From: JAMOAD01 sp023621955
GTDB taxonomy: Bacteria; Acidobacteriota; Aminicenantia; JAMOAD01
Direction: 5' to 3'
Assembly (NCBI GenBank): GCA_035403085.1
Contig: DAONEM010000002.1
Coordinates: 62,001 to 126,000 of the forward strand
DNA length: 64,000 nucleotides
Shown: piece after piece, positions 16,653-23,998 of the stretch
Numbering within the stretch: the first letter of the stretch is position 1
Layout: every line of letters starts with the position of its first letter
Program-made: the position numbers and the translations under genes
Notes under the pieces: generated by a model
Database searches by the model: none
The model's input: only the letters and a program-made list of their open reading frames with translations
Told to the model about the DNA's origin: nothing

Positions 16653-19187
16653 TCAGGGAAGAGGGCTCGAAGGGGGCTGGAGGAAGGAGCCTGTTCCCAG
16701 GGTTTCCCTCACCTTCCTTGTCAGCTCCTGCAGGGAGAAGGGCTTCTGGATAAAGTTCACCTCTTCGTCCAGAACGCCGTGGTGGGCGATGACGTCGGCC
16801 GGATAACCTGAAGAGAAGAGGACCTTTATGTCCGGAACAAGGGAGAGGATCTCCTTGGAAAGGTCTCGACCGTTCATCTCCGGCATGACCACATCGGTCA
16901 TGAGGAGCCGGATTCGCTCCGATGACTCTTTGGCGATAGTCAAGGCCTCGGCGGGGGAGGAGGTCGCCAGGACCGTGTACCCTTGGCTTTCCAGCATAGT
17001 CCTGGTGATTTCCAGAATCTCGGTTTCGTCTTCCACCAGAAGAACCGTCTCGTTGCCCTGGGGAGGCTCTCCCTGGGGAATCCTTCTCTGAAGCTTGGCG
17101 GTGTCGCCCCGGTAGAAGGGGAAGAAAATCGTGAAGACCGTTCCCTGAGAGGGGACGCTGGTAACATCGATGAACCCTTTGTTCTGCTTGACGATTCCGT
17201 AGACCATGGCCAACCCGAGGCCCGTTCCTTTTCCCATCTCCTTGGTCGTGAAGAAAGGCTCGAAGAGGTTGCTCAGGGTCTTCTCGTCCATCCCGCAGCC
17301 GGTGTCGCTGACGGTCAACTGAACGTACTGACCGGGAACGGATCCGGGGTGGCTGGAGCAGTAGCGTTCGTCCAGGGAGGAGTTCTTCGTCGCTATGGTG
17401 ATGTCGCCGATCCCGTGGATGGCATCCCTGGCGTTGACACAAAGGTTGGCCAAGATCTGGTCGATCTGGGTCGGGTCCACCTTGATGGGGCCGAGGCTTC
17501 GGGAGGGAAGCCAGATGAGCTTGATATCCTCCCCGATGAGCCTGTGGAGGATCGTGAGCATTCCCTCCACGGTCTCGTTCAGGTCGAGAACCTTGGGAGA
17601 GACGGTCTGTTTGCGGGCGAAGGCGAGAAGTTGGCGGGTCAGGTCCGCGGAACGTTCCGCCGCCTTGCGGATACTCTGCAGGTCCGCGGCCAGTTTCTGA
17701 TCCGGATCAATCTTGCGCAGGGCCAGCTCTGCATGGCCAAGGATCACGCCCAGCATGTTGTTGAAGTCGTGGGCGACCCCTCCGGCCAAACGGCCTATGG
17801 ATTCCATCTTCTGGGCCTGGGTCAGTTGGCCCTGCAGCTTCCTCCTCTCCTCTTCGGCCCGCTTCCGATCGGTGATGTCCCTGACGATACTCCAGCGGTA
17901 TCGCTCCCCCCCAGAGGGGTCCGAGGCCAGGAAGGTTTGGAGTTCTCCGGGGAAGGTCGTTCCATCCTTCCGTTTGTACTCCTTTTCGGAGAGGCCCGAG
18001 TATCCTTTCTGCAGGAGCCGGCGGTTCCAGATCTCCTCCCTTTCCCATGCCAGCCACTTCTCGGAGGTGATGACCGAGGGATCGGGCATGGCGAGAAGCT
18101 CATCCCTGGTGTACCCAAGCATTTTACAGAAAGATGCGTTCGCGTCGAGAAACCTGCTCTGGTCGTTCAGGACGGCGATTCCGTCTCGGCTCCCCGTGAA
18201 GAGGAGGCGGTACTTCGCCTCGCTCTGTCTGAGGCTGAGGACCTTTTCGTTGAGCCGACGTTTAAGGAAGAGGGTGATAGCCGTCAGGCTCAAGAGAAGC
18301 AACAGGGCGAAGAGGGCGGTAAACTTCAGCCAGAAGAGAATCTCCGGGTTTGGTCCGACGTAGAGGTCGAAAGCGATCCAGCGTTTGCGGACCCTTTCCA
18401 GCTCTTTCTCGGAGATTGTTGCCAAGGCCTTCTGGATGGCGCTGAAGAGAAGGGGGTACCTCTTGCTGACGGCGATTCTCCAGGCGAAGGAGTAGTCGGT
18501 TTTCCCTGAGACCCGTAGGTTCGGGATCCCCTCCTTGGCCACATAGTATGCCGCGACGGCCAAGTTTTCAACGAAGGCGTCCACTTGGCCGAAGGAGAGG
18601 CGGTGTAAGCCTTCGGGGACGTTCTTGACCGGAACGATGTTGGACAGCCCCTGTTGCAGGAGGTACTGCTCCGTGGCGTATCCGGAGACCACGGCGACCC
18701 TTCGCTTCCTGAGGTCCTTGAGGGAGAGTTCCACAGGAAAGGGCTGTGAGGAGGTGATGATGACGACCTGAGCCGTTGCGTAGGGGGCCGAGAAGAAGGC
18801 GTACTTCTCCCTCTCCGGAGTCGCGACTATGGTGGGGGCGACGGCGCAACCGCCGTTTTTCAAGGAGAGCAAGTGGCTGTGCCAATCCGAAGAGGGCTTC
18901 TTCTGAAAGGTGACGCCCAACCGCTCCTCAAGAATCTGAACGATATCCGCGGCCATCCCGGTGAAGGTGCCGGAGGGGGAGGCAAACTCGATGGGGGGAA
19001 ACTCAACGTTGAAGAAGAGGGTTAAGGCCTCAGGGTGAAGGGCCAACCAACTCCTCTCCTCTTCGGTGAGCTTAACGGTGGGGGCGGCCGTCTTGCTCTT
19101 CGGGAAGGGGGGAGAGGAGAGGAGAAGGGCGGTCAACATCAGGAAGAGAAGAGGGAATCTCAGGAGGGTGGTCACAGGTTTCACCAT
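16653..19187 (-). CDS. Hybrid sensor histidine kinase with periplasmic amino-acid-binding-like domain
   Basis: 844-residue membrane sensor. Order: signal peptide or first helix (1-28), SBP_bac_3 domain (about 38-265; SPSGTFTGMAADIVQILEER, then the second lobe), transmembrane helix at about 285-308, PAS with PAC (about 325-445), and HisKA with phospho-acceptor His near 471 in GGVAHDFNNML. A HATPase follows (DTGCGMDEKTLSNLFEPFF, GKGTGLGLAMVYG), then a C-terminal receiver with phospho-Asp near 765 in LLMTDVVMPEMNG. The HATPase GTGLGL and VAHDFNNM motifs are those of the HisKA/receiver hybrids that usually signal to a separate regulator. No response regulator or DNA-binding partner lies nearby. 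The ligand is unknown; a small polar solute is inferred from the domain. Convergent with fhs. Confidence 0.92.
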   Translation of the reverse strand: MVKPVTTLLRFPLLFLMLTALLLSSPPFPKSKTAAPTVKLTEEERSWLALHPEALTLFFNVEFPPIEFASPSGTFTGMAADIVQILEERLGVTFQKKPSSDWHSHLLSLKNGGCAVAPTIVATPEREKYAFFSAPYATAQVVIITSSQPFPVELSLKDLRKRRVAVVSGYATEQYLLQQGLSNIVPVKNVPEGLHRLSFGQVDAFVENLAVAAYYVAKEGIPNLRVSGKTDYSFAWRIAVSKRYPLLFSAIQKALATISEKELERVRKRWIAFDLYVGPNPEILFWLKFTALFALLLLLSLTAITLFLKRRLNEKVLSLRQSEAKYRLLFTGSRDGIAVLNDQSRFLDANASFCKMLGYTRDELLAMPDPSVITSEKWLAWEREEIWNRRLLQKGYSGLSEKEYKRKDGTTFPGELQTFLASDPSGGERYRWSIVRDITDRKRAEEERRKLQGQLTQAQKMESIGRLAGGVAHDFNNMLGVILGHAELALRKIDPDQKLAADLQSIRKAAERSADLTRQLLAFARKQTVSPKVLDLNETVEGMLTILHRLIGEDIKLIWLPSRSLGPIKVDPTQIDQILANLCVNARDAIHGIGDITIATKNSSLDERYCSSHPGSVPGQYVQLTVSDTGCGMDEKTLSNLFEPFFTTKEMGKGTGLGLAMVYGIVKQNKGFIDVTSVPSQGTVFTIFFPFYRGDTAKLQRRIPQGEPPQGNETVLLVEDETEILEITRTMLESQGYTVLATSSPAEALTIAKESSERIRLLMTDVVMPEMNGRDLSKEILSLVPDIKVLFSSGYPADVIAHHGVLDEEVNFIQKPFSLQELTRKVRETLGTGSFLQPPSSPLP

Positions 19188-19216
19188 CGCTTCTTACGTA
19201 GCCTTCCCTGAAGAAC

Positions 19217-19270
19217 GCCTCTTTTCAGAGGCCCTTTCCCGAAGAACGGAACCGGGGCCGCGGGAAAGGG
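19217..19270 (-). terminator. Tandem hairpins between the IorAB operon and the sensor kinase
   Basis: Reading the minus strand, CCCTTTCCC pairs perfectly with GGGAAAGGG (arms 19262-19270 and 19232-19240, loop 21 nt). It is followed at once by GCCTCT-GAAA-AGAGGC (19232-19217), a 6-bp stem with a GNRA loop and then GTTCTTC. Probably a transcription stop for the upstream operon, though the U-tract is poor. Confidence 0.45.
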
Positions 19271-19298
19271 GGAGGAGGAGAGGGTTTTCAAGGGGAGT

Positions 19299-20156
19299 CT
19301 ATCTTCGGGCCAGCCCTTGGGCGAACCTTTTTAGAAGTTCTTCTCCCAGGAGAGGATCCGGGGAGAGGACGCCGAGGACACTCTTGTCCAGGACCTTCAA
19401 GAGAACGGTTCCGTTGAAGGGATCCTCGAGGCGGACGGTTTCCCCCCTCGCAGGGGAGAGATCCTTCACCTGGGGGGCGATTCGGTTCCACTCTTTCAGA
19501 ACCAAGGCGGCCTCTTCGGGAGTCCCTTTCTCGGAGAGGAAGAGACGGTACGTTTTCCCTTCCAGGGAGTATTCGGCGGAGAAGAAGCGGGAGAGAAAGG
19601 GGTGGCCCAGGAAGTTTTCGAGAACGTAGGTCTCCGATCGAGAGCGCTTATCCTCTTGGGGGAAGGCGTTAAGAAGGGAGGGGAGAGAGGAGGGAGCGGG
19701 GAGCCTTTCGGCAACCCTTCGGGCGATCCTCTCCAGGAAGAGAACCGGCCGCTCGTCGACGCGGCCCATGAGGGAGAGCTTGACGTAAAAGGGGCCCTTG
19801 GTGAAGTTGAAGATCTTCTCCTCGCCGTAACCTTCGGCTCCGACGGGGAAGTACTCTCCCTCCCTCGGCCTCTCTTGGCTGTACATGCCGAAGGCGTTCT
19901 CCGGCGAACCCTGGTCGTAGAGCTCCAGAGTCACCTCCGCGTTGGAGGGGTACTTGTAGTGGACCAGAGTCAGCTCCTTGAAGCCGTAGGCAAGGAAGAG
20001 GTCCGAGGCGCCGTCGATATATTCGTAGAGGTTTTCCGGGGCGTAAGAGGCGGGCTTGTCCCGTTCAGCTCCCGGGAGGTCGGGAAGGAGGGAGAGGTTC
20101 TGGCCTGCCAACAAGATCGGGCAAAGAAGGAAGAGAAACCGGAAGAGTCGCATCAT
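19299..20156 (-). CDS. DUF6599-like secreted protein
   Basis: 285 residues with an N-terminal signal peptide (MMRLFRFLFLLCPILLAG). The mature protein starts with NLYEYIDGASDLFLAYGFKE and has VTLELYDQGSPENAFGMYS, the pattern of the DUF6599 family. That family is an uncharacterised periplasmic group common in Acidobacteriota/Aminicenantota-type genomes. The remainder forms two similar halves rich in beta strands. The start at 20156 is supported by AAGGAGGTGA overlapping the stop codon of the aldo/keto reductase. As last gene of the IorA-IorB-AKR operon it may serve a periplasmic redox or binding role, but nothing in the sequence shows a catalytic site. Confidence 0.75.
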   Translation of the reverse strand: MMRLFRFLFLLCPILLAGQNLSLLPDLPGAERDKPASYAPENLYEYIDGASDLFLAYGFKELTLVHYKYPSNAEVTLELYDQGSPENAFGMYSQERPREGEYFPVGAEGYGEEKIFNFTKGPFYVKLSLMGRVDERPVLFLERIARRVAERLPAPSSLPSLLNAFPQEDKRSRSETYVLENFLGHPFLSRFFSAEYSLEGKTYRLFLSEKGTPEEAALVLKEWNRIAPQVKDLSPARGETVRLEDPFNGTVLLKVLDKSVLGVLSPDPLLGEELLKRFAQGLARR

Positions 20157-20168
20157 CTCCTCACCTCC

Positions 20169-21386
20169 TTAGGCGAGCATCCCTTCCGGTACGCTCTTCA
20201 GGGGGAGAAGCTCTTGGACCCTGCCACGGATATCGAATCCCTTGGCGCAACGGACCGAGCACTCCCCACAGCCTTGGCAGGGGTTGTCGGCGACCTTCGA
20301 GGCGATGACCATCTCCTGGGCCAGGGCCAGGTTCCTGTAGCCGTAGGCGTACATGTAACCCCTCATCAGTTCGGGGATGGGAAGGTTATGGGGGCATTGG
20401 GGGAGGCACACTTCGCACTGCTGGCAGAAGAGGCCCGCCGCTTCGGGGGGAGGGGTGAGGGCCTTTCTTTCGTCCATGGTCATGGCAGGGTTCTTCATGA
20501 CCTCCAGGTTCATCCTTAGCTGCTCGAAGGTGGTGATGCCGGGGATGGCGGTCGTGACGTTCTTGTCCGCCAGAACCCATTTCAAGGCCGCCCTCATGTC
20601 GATAGGCTTGCTCTTCTCCTTGTCCCAGTAGACTCCTGCCTGGGTCTTCATGGCGATGATTCCGACGCCCTTCGCCGCGCATCTGGCGATGGCAGCCTTG
20701 ACCTCTTCCCTGTGGTCTTGTCGGAAGTTGTAGGCTGTGAGGACAACGTCGTGAACACCCCCTTCCAGCACGGCGTCCATCACGACGGGTTCGTTGCTGT
20801 GGGTGGAAACGCCGAGCCAGTGGGCTCTCCCATCTTTTTTGAGCCTCTCCATGGCCTTGAGGAGGGGTTCGTAGAGGGCTGCCTCTTTGGTGCTGACCCC
20901 GTGGAGGTAGAGGATGTCCACGTAATCAAGCCTGAGCCTCTTGAGGCTCAGATCAAAGCGTTGCAGGAACTCGTCGGGGGAGGCTTCGGGAAGGAAACGG
21001 CCGGTCTGCCGGTCCATGGGGCCGCCGGGGACCTTCGTGGCCAGGAAGAAAGAGCCTCTCTTGCGTTCTTTCAGGACCTCGCCGAGCATCTCTTCGTTCC
21101 GTCCCCGCTGGTAGACGTGGGCCGTGTCGAGGAAGGTGATTCCCGCGTCCAAGGCCGCCGCGACAAGGTTCGGGTTGTCGGAGTTCATGACCCCCATACT
21201 CACGGTAGGGAGAGAGATCCCGGTCCTGCCGAGGAGCCGTTGAGGGAGAGTCGCTTTCGGAGTCTCTCCGGTGGCCTTCTCCTGCGCGCCAAGGGGTGAA
21301 AGAAAGCCGAGACCCGCGAGGCCGGCCAACCCGGTCTTGAGGAAATCCCGGCGGGGAAAACCTTCTTGCCTCTCTTTAGGCTTCAT
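20169..21386 (-). CDS. Tat-exported aldo/keto reductase with C-terminal ferredoxin-like domain
   Basis: 405 residues. The N-terminus carries a twin-arginine motif (RRDFLKTGLAGLAGLGFL), so the folded protein is probably exported. Residues about 45-320 are an AKR barrel with tetrad residues in TFLDTAHVY (Asp, Tyr), ATKVPG (Lys) and LYLHG (His). The C-terminus has two cysteine clusters, CQQCEVCLPQCP and CQGCGECSVRC, fitting [4Fe-4S] binding. This architecture is known as ferredoxin-linked AKR-like oxidoreductases; the substrate is unknown. The start overlaps the end of iorB by 11 nt. The export signal combined with iron-sulfur clusters suggests electron exchange with a periplasmic or membrane partner. 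Confidence 0.88.
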   Translation of the reverse strand: MKPKERQEGFPRRDFLKTGLAGLAGLGFLSPLGAQEKATGETPKATLPQRLLGRTGISLPTVSMGVMNSDNPNLVAAALDAGITFLDTAHVYQRGRNEEMLGEVLKERKRGSFFLATKVPGGPMDRQTGRFLPEASPDEFLQRFDLSLKRLRLDYVDILYLHGVSTKEAALYEPLLKAMERLKKDGRAHWLGVSTHSNEPVVMDAVLEGGVHDVVLTAYNFRQDHREEVKAAIARCAAKGVGIIAMKTQAGVYWDKEKSKPIDMRAALKWVLADKNVTTAIPGITTFEQLRMNLEVMKNPAMTMDERKALTPPPEAAGLFCQQCEVCLPQCPHNLPIPELMRGYMYAYGYRNLALAQEMVIASKVADNPCQGCGECSVRCAKGFDIRGRVQELLPLKSVPEGMLA

Positions 21387-21987
21387 CGTTCTTCTCCTTC
21401 GTTGTATTGGGGACGTTCGCTCCGTTTCGCAAGAGCGCCAGGTTTATTTCGAAGAGGGGAGAGGGGAGAAGGTCTTCGAGGGCCTTCTCGTAGTGTCCGC
21501 TCTCGATCATTGGGACGAGGCCCAAGCGGGCGATCTCGCTCAGGAGGGCGATGTTCTGTGTCCGGGGGTCCTTGAGGCCGGGGTTGAAGACCCGGAGGAC
21601 CTGGAGAGAACGTCTCTGGGCCTCGTCGACCACGAGGGATTCGTTGGGGAGGAGTCCTCCCAGACGAACGGGAAGGGGCTGCCACTGGGCGTCGTAGTAG
21701 GCCAACACGCCCCCGTCCTTCAGGTAGGAGTTCATTGCCCGGAAGGCCTCGTGCCGCTCCAGGGCGATCACCATGTCCGCCCCTCCCTTGGGGACCAGGG
21801 GGGAATGGGCTCCCGGGCCGAGGCGAAGGTGGGAGGAGACGGTTCCTCCCCGCTGGGCCAAGCCGTGGGTGTCGACTCCAAGGACCTGGATCCCCGCGTA
21901 GTCCGCCGCCCTCAGGAGGGTCTCCGAGAGAAGGCCGATTCCTTGACCTCCGACGCCGACGAGGTAGATGTTGAAGGGACTCTTCAC
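21376..21987 (-). CDS. iorB: Indolepyruvate:ferredoxin oxidoreductase subunit beta
   Basis: 203 residues; gamma-type subunit of the 2-oxoacid oxidoreductase family. The N-terminus FNIYLVGVGGQGIGLLSE and THGLAQRGGTVSSHLRLG are diagnostic. The start is GTG 21987, whose last bases form the iorA stop (GTGA), so the pair is coupled. With IorA it oxidises aryl pyruvates (from Trp, Phe, Tyr transamination) to aryl acetyl-CoA, reducing ferredoxin. Cytoplasmic. The 3' end overlaps the aldo/keto reductase start. Confidence 0.93.
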   Translation of the reverse strand: MKSPFNIYLVGVGGQGIGLLSETLLRAADYAGIQVLGVDTHGLAQRGGTVSSHLRLGPGAHSPLVPKGGADMVIALERHEAFRAMNSYLKDGGVLAYYDAQWQPLPVRLGGLLPNESLVVDEAQRRSLQVLRVFNPGLKDPRTQNIALLSEIARLGLVPMIESGHYEKALEDLLPSPLFEINLALLRNGANVPNTTKEKNDEA

Positions 21988-23876
21988 GGCTTCTCCTCTT
22001 GCGGGGAGGGCTCGCCCTTCAAGGAGAGGGCCTGGGCCGAACAGACCGAGAGACAGGAGCCATCGCCGATGCAGAGGTCCGGGTGAACCTCCGCCCGATC
22101 TCCGGTCTCCTGGAAGCTCGGACAGCCAAACTCCCGCAGACAGGTGCGGAGGCTTGAGCACTTCTCGGGGTCGACAACGGCGAAGGCCTTCCGTTTCTTC
22201 CCGGCCCTTCTCTGCTCACGGGTAAGCTTCAACATGCAGGGGTGCTTGGCGATGACAACCTTGAACCCCTCTTCCGAGAGGGCCTCTTGCATGGCCTTGG
22301 TGAGCTCGTTCTGGTTGTAGGCGTCCACTTCCCGGAGAGAACGCACTCCCAGCCCTTCCAGGAGACTGCGCAGAGGGATTCTCTCGGTGGGGCCGGCGAA
22401 GTTCCTCCCCGTGCCGGGGTGGTCTTGGTGACCGGTCATGGCGGTTGTTCCGTTCTCCATGATCACCAGGGTGAAGTTGTGCTTGTTGAAGAGGGCGTTG
22501 ACGATTCCCGGGAGTCCCGAGTGGAAGAGCGTCGAATCCCCGAGGAAGGCGACGACCCGCCGGCTTTCGTTGAAGAGTGACAACCCTGCGGCGGTGCCGC
22601 AGGAGTGGCCCATGCAGAGAAGGACCTGACCGACCCTGTAGGGGGGGAGAGAGCCGAGGGTGTGGCAGCCGATGTCGGCCACGGTGATGTCCTCCTCTCT
22701 CAGGGCCCTCTTAATAGCGAAGAAGGCGGAACGGTGACCGCACCCGGGGCAGAGTTGGGGAGGACGGTTGGGGAAGGGGAGACGGGCTTCGGAGAAGGGC
22801 TCTTCAGGAACCATCTCGGGCCAGAGGCGGTTCAAGATTCCTCCCACCTTCTCGGGGGTGTACTCACCGATCCACTCCTCAGGATCCTCTTTCCCCAGAA
22901 TCTTGACAGAGAGGCCCCTCTTCTGGGCTAAGGCACGGATCTCCTGTTCCAGGAAGTCGTCCAACTCCTCCAGAACCTTGACCTCCTCGTGGCAGGCGAG
23001 GAAGGAGGCCACCTTCTCCTCCTCCAAAGGGTGAACGAGGCCGAGCTTGAGAATGTCCGGCTTCTTGGGGCTTCTCTCCAGGACGTCCAGGAGGGAGAGG
23101 GTGGGAAGGCCGGCGGTGATCACCCCTTGGGAGGGATTTCCGTTCTGGAAGGTTCTGTTGAGGGTGACGAGCTCCTCCTCTTCCGTCAGAGAGCGCAGCT
23201 TCTCCAGGGCCCGTCGTTTGAGGGGGAAGACCGAGTCGGCCAGGGGGATGTAGGGTCCTCGGGAGGGGCTGAAGAGGGGGGCGCCCGGACTCCCTTGAGG
23301 GGTCCAGGTTGCGAAGTTCACCCGGGACTTGGCGTGACAGACATGGGTCGTGAGGCGGAGGATCACGGGCATCCTCCGCTTTCTGGAGAGGAGGGCCGCT
23401 CTCAGGAAGAAGTCGTAGCTCTCCTGGGGGGAGGCTGGTTCGAGGAGAGGAGTGTAGGCCATCCTGGCGAAGTGACGGTTGTCTTGCTCGTTCTGGGAGG
23501 AGTTGGCTCCCGGGTCGTCCCCGAGAACGATCACGAGGCCTCCGGTCAGTTCCATCAGGGAGAGCTGAACAAAGGTGTCGGCGGCGACGTTGAGGCCGAC
23601 GCTCTTGAAGAAGACGACCGAGAGATGTCCGTTCAGGGAGGCTCCGAAGGCTACCTCCAGGGCCACCTTCTCGTTGGTGGAGAATTCGAAGCGGAAAGGG
23701 CGTCTCTCCTGGGGAAGGGCCTCGATCGCCTCGGCGATCTCCGGAGTGGGGGACCCAGGATAGGAAGAGACGGAGCGAACCCCCGCCTCCATCATGGCCC
23801 TTACCAGGGCCGTGTTCCCCATCACAATTTCCGAGAAGGGGCCGGGAAGAAGCAAGGTATCAGCCAAACTCTTCAT
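21984..23876 (-). CDS. iorA: Indolepyruvate:ferredoxin oxidoreductase subunit alpha
   Basis: 630 residues, normal length. The N-terminal pyrimidine-binding domain has GNTALVRAMMEAGV and YPGSPTPEI. The TPP-binding half has PQLCPGCGHRSAFFAIKRAL and the Mg/TPP motif GDSTLFHSGL. The C-terminal ferredoxin domain (about 570-630) is unusual: the first cluster reads CSSLRTCLREFGCP and the second CIGDGSCLSVCS, so one cysteine of each expected tetrad is replaced (Leu and Asp). ATG 23876 lies 11 nt after a -10 box with no SD site, so the leader is only a few nt. It couples to iorB by GTGA. Function in amino-acid fermentation is well supported by family; electron transfer may differ. Confidence 0.93.
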   Translation of the reverse strand: MKSLADTLLLPGPFSEIVMGNTALVRAMMEAGVRSVSSYPGSPTPEIAEAIEALPQERRPFRFEFSTNEKVALEVAFGASLNGHLSVVFFKSVGLNVAADTFVQLSLMELTGGLVIVLGDDPGANSSQNEQDNRHFARMAYTPLLEPASPQESYDFFLRAALLSRKRRMPVILRLTTHVCHAKSRVNFATWTPQGSPGAPLFSPSRGPYIPLADSVFPLKRRALEKLRSLTEEEELVTLNRTFQNGNPSQGVITAGLPTLSLLDVLERSPKKPDILKLGLVHPLEEEKVASFLACHEEVKVLEELDDFLEQEIRALAQKRGLSVKILGKEDPEEWIGEYTPEKVGGILNRLWPEMVPEEPFSEARLPFPNRPPQLCPGCGHRSAFFAIKRALREEDITVADIGCHTLGSLPPYRVGQVLLCMGHSCGTAAGLSLFNESRRVVAFLGDSTLFHSGLPGIVNALFNKHNFTLVIMENGTTAMTGHQDHPGTGRNFAGPTERIPLRSLLEGLGVRSLREVDAYNQNELTKAMQEALSEEGFKVVIAKHPCMLKLTREQRRAGKKRKAFAVVDPEKCSSLRTCLREFGCPSFQETGDRAEVHPDLCIGDGSCLSVCSAQALSLKGEPSPQEEKP

Positions 23877-23887
23877 GGTTAATACAA

Positions 23888-23916
23888 AATCTACGCCAAG
23901 AGAACGCCTTTGTCCA
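23888..23916 (-). promoter_or_regulatory. Promoter of the iorAB operon, very short leader
   Basis: Minus-strand TGGACA (23916-23911), 17-nt spacer, TAGATT (23893-23888). The start codon is 11 nt downstream, giving a 5' leader of about 4-5 nt without a ribosome site. Confidence 0.55.
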
Positions 23917-23998
23917 GCCTTTGAGAGAAGAGAAGCCCGCTTCCGGGAGTCCTGGCTCCCCTTCACAACAAAGACGCCGAAGGGGAGAGGAGGGAGGA

